Part shown: positions 54,101 through 60,200 of the stretch, piece by piece
Position numbering within the stretch: position 1 is the stretch's first letter
Layout: each line of letters begins with the position of its first letter
Source of the DNA: a virus
IMG/VR virus record: IMGVR_UViG_3300029442_000005
Coordinates: 1-61,078 of that record
Reading direction: 5' to 3' (one strand)
Length of the DNA: 61,078 nucleotides
The notes under the pieces: generated by a model
What the model was told of the DNA's origin: nothing
The model's input: only the letters and a program-made list of their open reading frames with translations
Databases searched by the model: none
Position numbers and translations under genes: made by a program

Positions 54101-55400
54101 AGATATTTCATTAGGTACTGGTGCTGCTGACATTATTGTTAATGGTTCTAATTTTGTTGATAGTGTTATGTGTCCTAGTACAGAAGAACATATATCAGGA
54201 AGAATTTATGATACTTTAGATATTTCAGTATATTCACAATATACAGGTGGTACAGAATGGTTATCATTTAGAATATTTAAAGATATGAATGAAAATGTAA
54301 GTTACTACGCTATTCCAGCAGCTGAAACTACACAGTTATCAAAAGACTTAATTTTAGGCGAAAATATTATATATTTAATTGACGTATCGGGTTTCATTGA
54401 TGCTGATCCAGAAAATAACATACTTGGTGCAATTTTTGTTAATGGTGAAAGAATAACATATTTAACTGTTGATAGAATTAATAATACACTTAGTAATATT
54501 ACTAGAGGTACTCTTGGTACATATACTCCTGATATTCATGCAATTACCTCAAGAGTTGAATCAATGCATGAATCGTTATTATTACCTGGAATAAAAGGAA
54601 CATTATTACCAAAGACTGATGCAGTAAGTGGTAATATTGAAAATAGTAATGTTTTTGTTACAACAAACTATAGTATGACAACAGCTAAATTGTTGTTCAA
54701 TTATATATTACAGGCTGATGTTATTGCTAATAATACTATAATTTTAGATTCAGTAAAAGGTTTGCAATATGATTATACAGTTACTGGTACTGGCATAGTA
54801 GGATTGGTTAAAATAATTAGTATTAATGAATTGACGAACACTGTAGTATTAGATTCAAATCAAACTATATACAAATCTACAGTTATAACTATTAAAGCAT
54901 TAGATGCAAGAGTAAGAATTGAAGACTATAATATCGATTTTTCAGTAGCAGAAGATATTATAAATCAAAATACTGCTACTTTATTAAAGAATACAGACGA
55001 TTTACGGTTAGTAGTTGGTATGACCGTAGTTGGACTAGGAGTTGCTACAAATACAACAGTTGTTGGACATAGCACTGGACAAGTTACTTTTAATAAAATT
55101 CAAACATTACCAGTTAACACAGTTCTTACATTTACTTTACCAGCAGTTGATGACACAATAATAGCAATCAATGATTATAATTTCTTAACATCAGAAAATC
55201 ATAGTGTTATTGATGGATCTAAAATAACTTACGGAGAAGTTATTTCAACTGGTATATTACCTAATACTAGTATCAAAATTGATACAATTGAAGCACATTA
55301 TGAATTTTGGTATGACGCTATGGGAAGTAACGATACATTGATATTGAGTTCAACCCCTGTTGCTTTGTTCTTAAAAGCACATATGGGACTAGCAATTTAA
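39192..55400 (+). CDS. Giant baseplate/tail structural protein (5,402 aa) with LamG, FG-GAP-like and YHYH domains
   Basis: A single uninterrupted frame of 16.2 kb. The N-terminus (MAINRTIDFLPEYFKSIPNQ, then RFLSSTLDRLISDP) is typical of the large wedge protein that follows gp6 in marine T4-like phages (the gp7 place). Concanavalin/LamG-like domains are visible at about residues 243-430, 4,500-4,700 and 4,780-4,955, with TAFTVEFYVWVDG, SIKLYIDGILI, LSLYVDGLLV and IYVYVDGTL. FG-GAP-like strands lie near 2,720-2,890 (GAYFGSAVKCTADGLFIAIG, GQLISLNADASILTVSAP). A YHYH-type domain near 4,000-4,160 reads HSPIIGFALDGYPIYGPFGF, then LDEHNGRFVVTPEFPYGIYA. It is probably a multi-domain wedge or sugar-binding tail appendage. 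No separate gp7, gp8 or gp10 is seen, so it may carry their roles. Confidence 0.8.
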   Translation: MAINRTIDFLPEYFKSIPNQRFLSSTLDRLISDPVLRRFDGYVGRKFLDGSKLEGNYISELNQLRANYQLEPAFINRNDQSNITSLSTKTNSVSSVISFIDVLNSVASKGGSINSWNRLLSSDCYNFNGFVNLDKLTNYYNYVWIPEPKTINNEVVDNNPWFRNPIEISNTFISAAADYSILRSNNGLSVVGSNNLTGINPEIILARGGKYNFNILPQESRPSTRFPKLIQQGNLDSLVTASADIQFFPNNNTSGKFSNGSYLTIPKNSDFNFKSTAFTVEFYVWVDGTNVEDNVLVGQWQGDDLSKSSWAIVRTTTVINSTFINTFKFVWIDNETGQSKSITFAGNVVPGLAVHHIAVSRFGNSIKLYIDGILIPSQQINGESIIGNIASSILPVTVGADAIGNMSFVGYVEDLRISTKVARYTNVNFTPPEAITTVDENTVLLINFDSTPGDTNFIDNVAPSISRMWIQTHAGISGALPYDPSLPTRDIYGVTNNGTSTGTITFSVPTLLAENQYRDLGRTGDEYYDNVDLATDLQFDQINSTVYDTFVTSAAIGEDTNISGHRGGIDGIADLEDKTLIFAKEQTIGWNNYIPYENAGNELYPYDEEFPIPANMRYGIWRINIIDGVIKLLFIKEIAGNYRVSIKYGNIYRNADFFKITDTSPLLKIPQLSSNYATLYLQDDQNSSNVLPLEILLTDIPTLNIDEEIVGKQHFTSANGIELINGLRIRFNNFAIPEKYTDTTKSYIVEGVGQAIVLVPYEELTKSQDPDYITINRSSLDRNAWSRTNRWFNKQVVDKSIEYLTQQGFPVTYPALQRAVRPIIEFKSGLRLFNYGIIGLGQVSIIDNYINDALSNINGRSITDVNALTFDNYVVQAGDLIVFNKDRSEAVRKTIYKINVVDVSDSLGAHSKSPVIAASIGNIDLSIPPPATIDGISLTVNDRILVWQQTNPTENGIYVFSSSSLTRSLDANEGVMFNESFNVFVLNGSINGNRWFNYTITQPDKTVTLSISPIIFIQTENIGPTVELVPYEIATVNNCISAAEGNSKGTHWFYSELDRKWITSLQVKTQVNQSPLFDIFDYTGASYSTYLGSDFTGSKLFDYARSTNVVNDPVLGFGVVYRNIFNLGDVTFNNYFETDTFSYLSDPSLSTQTIINISKGTARRVDPISTVEDIYSCWKQIQSNSELYQNLELTGESIISSNYVFVATAKFIVKKTDNVFKTKIYVDGAQVNSNLIINEQLGDKIRITIDNSVVINATSIVLFKLQLTTLLNNAWYDVPMGYELNPFNVRPQTFTLSDLEQHTSEMISNSGQIVSPSVDGLDNIDYQNNVGLILLHDGFSLLPSLLLASEQFDIDVAIKTAATDYESLKLQFIQTADQVEAIETMTVKDAVDKIFEVLVSNKNNNMPWYNSDMVPTGGILQQYVIDDLFQVTYKTHTQYNLSIASNKSLLVYLNDTLLIKNVEYFVSSDSSEITLIKQLHLDDVLDIYRVDNTDGCFVPSTPAKLGLAQKFVPQIYLDDTYQTPTTVLQGHDGSITTVYGDYKDKLLLEFEIRIYNNIKTNNQLWADVINTKVTPSGKFRSTLYSSSEQSNIYRKVFYEWVAENKVNFGTTFFDENNSFTWNYSTSTDKLTKTNLKGYWRGIYKDLIDTDRPNFSPWEALGISEKPLWWDATYGPAPYTGGNLVLWNDIRDGIVRDPEGNYFGSLGPRENINYSILDFIPVSENGNLLTPTDMNVMYTFDTQNIKNIFIFGDHGPAETAWRRSSTFAFSQLRSKILQNPQFMLGSLWDLDNYKPEFYTSPLKFNTTDIPNITDLRLNGDGENRVHSIINYLIESLKSQGKTLQVIKDAITNAEVNLTYSIGGFVDESNIQVYAEQNSPQTLGNSVKIPTENYELFLSQNTSVGVVNYSGVIISRTVNGGYRVNGYDKQNPFFTAYPFDPSGKKSSFTIGNSTFTIYRDFFSTPILIPYSYEFSNRETVVNFLISYGEYLTQQGFIFDTQVEQDRINWVDAAVQFVKWSYYRWNNDSTGRALSLVLNPSAGQLKLVPKVGTVSNLLSSTNLLLDENQNQIDIKYVDVFRDQRLAQDTVYINHQNPYGIIAAMRANLINFEHRLVLTNKTIFNDLIYSPELGIRQNRVRLSGLKTGDWNGTLTSAGFMLLSNKVDVWQPNTDFLRGSVIRYKNKNYVALENVIGAAEFQESKFKTITTNFNNQMIPNIGTKTLDLDHAYDVEYRNVIQDIVRLRSSSIGYVETSWLSNLGLDLGNQTEFYRGWIKEKGTLNAVNKFTSAGTKELLADFEIIEDYAIKLGEYGASGRTGYVDVLLSLPEASDNPVAVRFSNDGMANSSDILTVNDKSLYKKSINWTNNFIQNAGKLLREEAKFIDAGPVLLSEIETIAKSKIQNYNDNIKNALTFQDKADIVSTSDIGSLLVNITSGTYMWFAIDDLLTTDNKYNVITWKNSSVKILGIRQNEANSTLEILLSDIISVNVNDIVALNHNEPDFILQGVFEVAGYLVNPTEQYVSILSIFISDLSIYPAVANYSFESNKTNLYTYTSLRFDTIGSANLSSQVYRNGLPIIRKSYIDTDKTGFAVYDFIEPYVDQTANIPYNIDQYKQDITTTELTKSLSQDPIAKLLWEGKPDALPNGQVALTEFKSAKLWKGDVSGLNIDIATFLPARPDTLSLGLDVQYLSGEMSVATATDVTNTGQVYILQHSTKLVSQIFSGSTAGAYFGSAVKCTADGLFIAIGETLPAASGNVYIYKQFTANSTVTEYVATGSGSSTYSLGFIPESLYSIRVIVNNKLYIAGVDYTVSGGSITFINSVSGLSISVKQLGVYYALIQSIDDPAASPGVGCNFGQLISLNADASILTVSAPLRGNGQIYVFNRSLQKFLITTPSTVLTLGDSVSTFGKVIVKRNGIVTTNYTPVAPGNTTITFPSGQLVTNTIIEVDMLKFYLQQTITVDNSNIQFGLSTDMINNSFVVGSPLNNITVENVIKNSMGIIELMLLDSDVNQTVSILRSTFTLSSAKYLRINNWVVAMDTNIDTFIANINSISNLSGVTASYTATDLIFTFNQSMFVNGVSVINYDPTTYTINSKFISIQTIQNSNLHNSNFGKKVKWLNYDLLGVIEDTTEYLDAATMMTDIQFDNNTTNIYDSNIVNTQRIILFQLLKTTRTNTSMDSDISQLVIVKSIQYSTESVDLFFDGNLERIWIGNKNSTAENNNVIVYSNTKLIHGWTIIRTEEIKLEPRSISRAWIYNSRTKTKIVDLDIVDIANGLLPGAIAQHIDYISGVDPTSYGIQNWRSGENYQIGDRVLYNGIVYVADVASSELYFDVNQWFVNLESSATSNSSNNSWGSSQVGQIWFSTGRLRTTLYEQGTLEDRLKYWNKWFTKSTFRVYEWSESSVPPWQYTGSGIVSPTSNYIFDSNSNNYYFWILYKTEVGRKHSISSADVSVGLRDILNSGLPMIVGSESNSVILWNVKELVDSSESVLHIDYVLTEHNNRLLSEFALVSENGSRYWFNTPLYAKLVDSLSGIDDAGLAVPDISLNEEDKYGTLNQLRQAMFRNQTTALKIYFDKINAGLLLKPLNNFAALENLKLKQEQPDVSTYDLTVEDKDTLLLLTTDDYPNGTKILVLNDVSVTDSGWGLYELINGTWELLTSQFYDLNVFWKYVDWSDQNNTGKKIDYILPHIGYLQSISPAAGDIMQIDNDGNNQIVIYKFNDDLSYDPIFIENGTVQFLPTLYDFTSSMIGFNAGIFGGEIGFDNDPATSLRLIIKALNEDILIDDLSILADNAFFAILRYILQENINIDWLFKTSFIDVNHIVKDLNIKSNYRKDDEQFVMDFINENKPYHTRIKDFNSIYTLSDVSNITVSDFDLPALYDTVWYAAQFNPTYRSFKSKQAGYFKGDIALVEKDGLLYIGTTSIASHPMGLWPNTTDTVVPANWVFVLPIRPTQAVSNTSVLVDNVIGIATNGVAFYSVVANETDTLTWSQDDTVSETYTVNIGAASSYAGPDFGNGYLTNSDNYVYRMDPTLLYSKGNFDSHSPIIGFALDGYPIYGPFGFKNSNGSGGVIQNTSSYVIKSMKRLVRHEPIVGMPGAEYGKPTGEYIEDYEYIPNQGTLDEHNGRFVVTPEFPYGIYAYFATVDTATKTIPVYPYLVGPTFHGIPGDLKVEYRGAYQVEVYGLDNYVLPKSELTPSTNWPLRSPNGTFYNDQARFLETPYSQWYNNRTFTIDTTSLRIADVGMGYTVAPTVIIDGGNQIAGGIPAKATATIDSNTGQLLSVVVTQIGTGYTLEPTVIGDNNIPAPVVTLEGGLPILTYSSTTTYELADIVFNTPTGEYFQALQTVPAGILLSNTAYWYKLNPDENVISRAAIVVADFHNSTTRKFDVNLKFDRTDSSIPLYNSSSTYYTDDIIVYGNDFYKALSFIPNYVLPTNTDYWMVLNSEDNVISRLDNFYTPAVNMISNDVNRLMVGSESAAVQVIGGTFAEIYTIPTGNLYDQEDDNIGDVKLHMSFDKSRYTLNVFSTKQKIFGSQSANFNDCYIQIDTNTVETLPDLATRDFTIEFFVRLKTINIAQTLVDLRQTVSDITGLIISVLPNNTIRVSDNNGVSFDGGAMSNNVWQHVVLERKVNKLSLYVDGLLVNSYQSNAYLTHSFVNNSLTFGASVDGSNQASAFMDEFRISVDLLRYDTSTFSVPSGGFGRNILEDPYFAHVIVLYGFEGFKNEVTNISFVAINAVNIFEELSTENNIIKVETLLPLDLPYTLTNIGDPLVGITTEGLYEVPSITLTDKLIINAQSNTAFNVGTGDFAIECWINSSSTKSTQRIFTLGKVLDSSLNDSLDLNISKNALVCYLTYNGHYSISLQQHTEVGDITIASTPSITSGPIPLVDVSLMFLSIERKDNFIYVYVDGTLMNRVKSLDSYGEPGMSVPLYFSSYSTDSFLGQLADIRFTVGSARHAAQLNIDTEISSSFEDISLGTGAADIIVNGSNFVDSVMCPSTEEHISGRIYDTLDISVYSQYTGGTEWLSFRIFKDMNENVSYYAIPAAETTQLSKDLILGENIIYLIDVSGFIDADPENNILGAIFVNGERITYLTVDRINNTLSNITRGTLGTYTPDIHAITSRVESMHESLLLPGIKGTLLPKTDAVSGNIENSNVFVTTNYSMTTAKLLFNYILQADVIANNTIILDSVKGLQYDYTVTGTGIVGLVKIISINELTNTVVLDSNQTIYKSTVITIKALDARVRIEDYNIDFSVAEDIINQNTATLLKNTDDLRLVVGMTVVGLGVATNTTVVGHSTGQVTFNKIQTLPVNTVLTFTLPAVDDTIIAINDYNFLTSENHSVIDGSKITYGEVISTGILPNTSIKIDTIEAHYEFWYDAMGSNDTLILSSTPVALFLKAHMGLAI

Positions 55401-55406
55401 TGGATG

Positions 55407-55414
55407 TATAAATA
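55407..55414 (+). promoter_or_regulatory. T4-type late promoter (perfect TATAAATA), fibre genes
   Basis: A perfect octamer 6 nt before the ATG of the 45-codon gene at 55421. Predicted start within a base of the ATG. Confidence 0.85.
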
Positions 55415-55420
55415 CATAGT

Positions 55421-55558
55421 ATGATTACTAATGAAAATGTAGGTGTTGAAAAAATTGAAGATTCGCCATTATTTGAAAATGGCGAATTACTTATAGAAGC
55501 TCATCTAAAAATTATAGATGTAGACACAAACGAAGAAATTATAAATATGAGGGGTTAA
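55421..55558 (+). CDS. Small 45-residue protein
   Basis: This acidic mini-protein starts MITNENVGVEKIEDSPLFEN, then GELLIEAHLKIIDVDTNEEI and INMRG. It is preceded by a perfect late promoter and followed 1 nt later by the ATG of the 194-residue structural gene, whose opening (HVNIIDGITNEVLVDKDNA) resembles its second half (LKIIDVDTNEEI). It may be a leader peptide coupling translation, or a short relative of that protein. I do not recognise a family. It would be missed by length cut-offs. Confidence 0.6.
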   Translation: MITNENVGVEKIEDSPLFENGELLIEAHLKIIDVDTNEEIINMRG

Positions 55559-55559
55559 G

Positions 55560-56144
55560 ATGAAAATTACTGGACATGTAAATATAATCGACGGGATAAC
55601 AAATGAAGTTTTAGTAGATAAAGACAACGCTATACATTACGAAAATTTCTCTGAAGCGTTAGCAAAAAGTATTAGTTCAGGACCTCTAAATGCCAGTGAT
55701 AGTTCGAGTGCAAGTGGATTTATTAAAACAATAGCATTAGGAAATGGTGGAACAGATGTTAGTCCGGCTGGAATTATTACATATAAGTCACCAAATTATA
55801 CCGGAACTAGTAGCACTTTATATAATCAAACATATTTTAAAATTATCAATCAGCAATTTAGCAATAATTTAGATCCAACTAGTAATAACTTAACTATTTC
55901 ACATATTACCGGGAAAGCATATTCAGATATTTTAATTCAATGTACACTAAATTATACTGAACCAGCTGGACAGTATGCATTTGATAATTCTGTAGATTCT
56001 AACGGAGTGTATGTTTTTGATGAATTAGGTTTACAATCAACAGGTGGAAAGTTGTTAACACATGTAATTTTTCACCCGGTTCAAAAAAGTACAAATAGAT
56101 TTATAAAGATCTCGTATACTATAAGAATTCAGACATTGAGTTAG
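55560..56144 (+). CDS. Virion structural protein (tail/baseplate attachment type)
   Basis: This 194-residue protein starts MKITGHVNIIDGITNEVLVD, then KDNAIHYENFSEALAKSISS, and has TIALGNGGT, VFDELGL and THVIFHPVQKSTNRFIKISY, then TIRIQTLS at its end. These elements recur in a structural protein of marine T4-like phages situated between the baseplate and the fibres. The IALGNGGT loop and the hydrophobic beta core suggest a compact beta domain. It lies in the plus-strand fibre operon with short spacers and has a GAGGGG-type ribosome site. The exact position in the virion is not known. Confidence 0.65.
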   Translation: MKITGHVNIIDGITNEVLVDKDNAIHYENFSEALAKSISSGPLNASDSSSASGFIKTIALGNGGTDVSPAGIITYKSPNYTGTSSTLYNQTYFKIINQQFSNNLDPTSNNLTISHITGKAYSDILIQCTLNYTEPAGQYAFDNSVDSNGVYVFDELGLQSTGGKLLTHVIFHPVQKSTNRFIKISYTIRIQTLS

Positions 56145-56156
56145 GATAAAGTTAAA

Positions 56157-57125
56157 ATGAGTCAAACAATACAAAAATCAGATGGTAGCTTAATAACAAT
56201 TAATGATAATGCAATAGATACGACATATAGCATTCAATTAATTGGTAAAAATAGACCTAATTATGGAGCAGCAATTAATCAAAATTCTTTTAGATTAATG
56301 GAAAATTTTGCTAATATTACATCTCCTTTAAATCCTCAAAATGGTCAACTGTGGTGGGATGATGCTGGATCCTTACATATTTACGATAGTACTAGATGGA
56401 AATATATTGGCAGTACTACTCCTTCGTCCGACGAACCTGTTAACCCAGTTACTGGAGACCAATGGTTTGATTTAATCAATGATCAATTGAAAGTTTTTAA
56501 TGGTACAGATTGGATTTTAGTTGGACCAAGCGATTCATCGTTTGTAACATTAAACGGATTCGTAACAGAAAAATTTACAGTTAGCAGTACTGATTATTAT
56601 GTTGCTAGTATGTATGCAAATGGAACTAGACTTGCTATTTTAAGTAAGGATACTTTTAATGCAAATATTTCCAATTTTGGAAATGTTTTAATAACACCTG
56701 GAATTAACTACAATACAACAATTACAGGTGTTGCAACTAACAACGGAAATATTGTTTCTTCAAAAATAACAAATAGTGGAAATCTCACATCAGGTGATAC
56801 AAGTATCACAGGAAATTTACAGGTAACCGGAAATGTAGTTATTAATAATATAACCGCAAATTCTTGTATTTTTTCTAACGTAGCTGTTACTTCAAATATT
56901 ACAGCTAACATTGTATCTGCTACAAGCATAATTGGTAATATTACAACCGTAGCTCAACCTCACATTACTTCAGTGGGCACATTAACTTCACTTACTGTTA
57001 CAGGAAATGTAACCGCAGGAAATGTAGGAACTACCACAATGTCAATAGGTGGATTGCAAGTTACCTTAGGAGCGAATGATTCAGCTGGTGTTGGATTTAG
57101 ATTGTTGCGCGTTATAAATGCATAG
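56157..57125 (+). CDS. Short tail fibre protein (fibre N-terminal module)
   Basis: This 322-residue protein has the N-terminal module QLIGKNRPNYGAAINQNSFR, then LMENFAN, NPQNGQLWWDDAG and NPVTGDQWFDLINDQLKVF, NGTDW, which is shared with the next gene and with other large-phage fibres and probably plugs the fibre into the baseplate. From about residue 190 it consists of Asn/Thr/Gly/Val-rich beta repeats (NITANIVSATSIIGNITTVA, then QPHITSVGTLTSLTVTG). The end (GGLQVTLGANDSAGVGFRLL) looks complete, so it is a short fibre without collagen repeats. AGGA precedes the start. Confidence 0.75.
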   Translation: MSQTIQKSDGSLITINDNAIDTTYSIQLIGKNRPNYGAAINQNSFRLMENFANITSPLNPQNGQLWWDDAGSLHIYDSTRWKYIGSTTPSSDEPVNPVTGDQWFDLINDQLKVFNGTDWILVGPSDSSFVTLNGFVTEKFTVSSTDYYVASMYANGTRLAILSKDTFNANISNFGNVLITPGINYNTTITGVATNNGNIVSSKITNSGNLTSGDTSITGNLQVTGNVVINNITANSCIFSNVAVTSNITANIVSATSIIGNITTVAQPHITSVGTLTSLTVTGNVTAGNVGTTTMSIGGLQVTLGANDSAGVGFRLLRVINA

Positions 57126-57210
57126 TTTCGATATTCTAATATATTACTAGCAATTTTCTTCGTCATAGGTATTAATTTGTATGTCCTGCATGATTATCTT
57201 TTGGCTCGAA

Positions 57211-57218
57211 GATAAATA
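57211..57218 (+). promoter_or_regulatory. T4-type late promoter (GATAAATA), large fibre gene
   Basis: The octamer lies 22 nt upstream of the ATG at 57241, with CCGGAGA as ribosome site in the leader. Confidence 0.75.
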
Positions 57219-57240
57219 TAAGTGAACCGGAGAATATTTA

Positions 57241-60200
57241 ATGTCATATATAATTACACGAAGCAATGGAACAACTTTTGAAATATTAGATAACGAAGTA
57301 GTTACTACTCGTGGTGATTTACAATTAGTAGGTAGAAACAGAGCTAACTATGGATTAAGTATTAATCAAAACTTCTACAGATTATTAGAAAATTTCGCTA
57401 GCCAAACTGAACCACCATATCCTCAAATTGGTCAATTATGGTTCAATACAGATACACATATTTTAAGTGTTCGCTTAGGTGATTCTTGGAAACCAATTAA
57501 TAGAAACATTTATATTGAACGTCCTGTTAGTCCAGAATTGGGTGATTTTTATTTTAACGTCACTACTAATCAATTAGAAATTGCTATTGGCTCAGGTTTA
57601 GCTGCTGGTTGGAATATTATTGGTCCTGTGGGAACGACAGCATCAGGAGTTATGGGTTTCGTTGCTGAAACTGTCATAACAAATACTGGAACAAATTATG
57701 TAGCCAGCATATATGTGTCTGGTAGCCGTTTTGCAATTTATAGTAAGGAAGATATAACTGGAATATTAACTATAAATGGAGTGAATATTGCTACAGCTGG
57801 TTTTCCAAGTCACACGTTAAAAACAGGGCTCAATTTTGTTGAAAATTCATTATATTTTCCTAATACTGGAATTTATAATAGTAATATTACTGGTACATTT
57901 TGTTCAATGACAGGAAACATTACTGGTGGAAATATTATTGCAAATTCTAAAGTACTTGTTGGAAATATTTCACTTCGAAATGATACAATAGCTAGTAGCT
58001 ATGGAACATTAACTATAGATCCTGGTGCTGACGGAGCTAGCGGCAATGCAATAGTTGCAGGAAATCTACAGGTTACTGGTTCGATAACAAGTATTAATAG
58101 TACAACTGTAGAAATAACAGGACTTAATTTAAAATTAGCAAAAGATGCAGGTAATGCAACAGCAGCCAATGGAGCAGGTATTACAGTAGCTGGAGCAAAT
58201 GCACAGATATTTTATAATAGCACAAGAAATGATTGGAATCTAAATAAATCAGCTAATATTACTGGAAATGCTGCAATAAGCGGAACAATCACTAGCACAA
58301 ATATTAATTCTACAGTATTAACATCATCACAGCCAAATATTACTTCACTTGGAACATTATCAGCATTAACAGTAAATGGTCTTACAAGTTTAGGACCAAT
58401 TGGAAATATATCAATTATAGGTGGCGTTAGTGGATATGTACTTAGTACAAACGGATCTGGTGTATTAAGTTGGATAGTACCAAATTCAGGAGCAACTGGA
58501 CCAAAAGGTGCGACTGGATTTACTGGATCAACTGGCGCAACTGGACCAATAGGACCAAATGGGGCAACTGGTGTTGGTTCGACTGGTGTTGCTGGTGTAA
58601 ATGGAGCAACTGGTTTAACTGGAGCAACTGGACTAATTGGTCCTGGTGGTGCTGGATCAATTGGAGCAACCGGGTTATCAGGGGCAACTGGACTAATTGG
58701 TCCTGGTGGTGCTGGATCAATTGGAGCAACCGGGTTATCAGGGGCAACTGGTACTGGAACAATTGGATCAACTGGAGCAACTGGAGTTGTTGGTCTAACT
58801 GGAGCAACTGGCGCCGGAACAATTGGATCTACTGGAGCAACTGGCGCCGGAACAATTGGTTCTACTGGTGCCACCGGCTTAACTGGTACAATTGGTTCTA
58901 CTGGCGCAACTGGTTTAACTGGCGCAACTGGCGCAACTGGCGCAACTGGTTTAACTGGTACAATTGGATCTACTGGTACAATTGGATCTACTGGTGCAAC
59001 TGGAGTTGCTGGATCCAATGGAGCAAACGGAGCAACCGGATTAACAGGTTCAGCTGGTTTATCGGGCGCAACTGGCCCATCAACAGCTATTAACGCGACT
59101 AATGATACATCTACAACCGCATTATATCCTGTGATGGTAGCTTCAGCTGGATCTAATCAAACACCTAAAGTCAATACAACATCACCATTTGTATATAATG
59201 CTAGTACCGGAAGTGTTGGTATTGGTACTACAACTCCGGTAGCACAACTTACTGTATCTGGACTTGGACAAGCCGGTGGTTATTCATATAATACTGCCGG
59301 AGCATTAGGTGGAACATTATTACTAACTGATACTGGTACAAGTAGTTACAGTGGTGGAGCTGTAGTTTTTAGTTTTGTTGGAACTACTAGCTTTGCTGCT
59401 ATTAAAGGATTTGTAACCAATGGATCAAATAATAGTATTGGTGATTTAGGAATAATGGTTAGAAATCGAACAACAGATGGTACATTATTTCCAGCAATGC
59501 TAATTAAAAATAATGGATATATTGGACTTGGAAATTATACAACTCCAAGTACTTGGTTGTCAATTGTTGCTCCAGCTGGTGTTGGTGGAACACTATTAAG
59601 TCTTGGAGCTGATAGCGCAGACAATATTTTACAATTAGGATATGACTTAGGAGGACATGCTTACTTACGTGGACCAACATTTGTACCTTTAGAAATTCAA
59701 ACACAAACAAATCAAAATATAGCATTACTACCAAATGGAACTGGAAAAGTTGGTATTGGAACTACAGCGCCATCTAGTCCACTTCAAGTAACGGCTGCCA
59801 TTGATGCTGTTCCGTTTATTACAATTGGTCATGCAAATTGGCCAACAACAGCTTATTGTGGTATAGGTGGTTGGGTTACAGATGGTAACAACAATACACG
59901 AGGTAGATTAATATTCTTTACTCGTAGGGCAGCAACAGATGCATCCATGACCCAACAGATGACTATAGACGACGCTGGATATGTTGGTATTGGTACTTTA
60001 AGTCCATCATATAAATTACATGTAACTGGTGATGTATACAATGCAGGTTTTAAATATTTAACTAATAGACTTGGTGCTAGTGCATGGAATAGTAATGGAA
60101 TACAATTTGGAATTGATGGTATATATTATGGATCAATTGGTATACAAAATGATTTGTCAATACGAACAAATACTACATTAATAGTTGATGGTAATGTTGG

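Noticed and set aside
58212-59093. Long antisense or out-of-frame frames rich in Pro/Val or Asn/Trp over the collagen array
   Set aside because: They are shadows of the Gly-X-Y repeat in other frames; the in-frame fibre explains the region fully.
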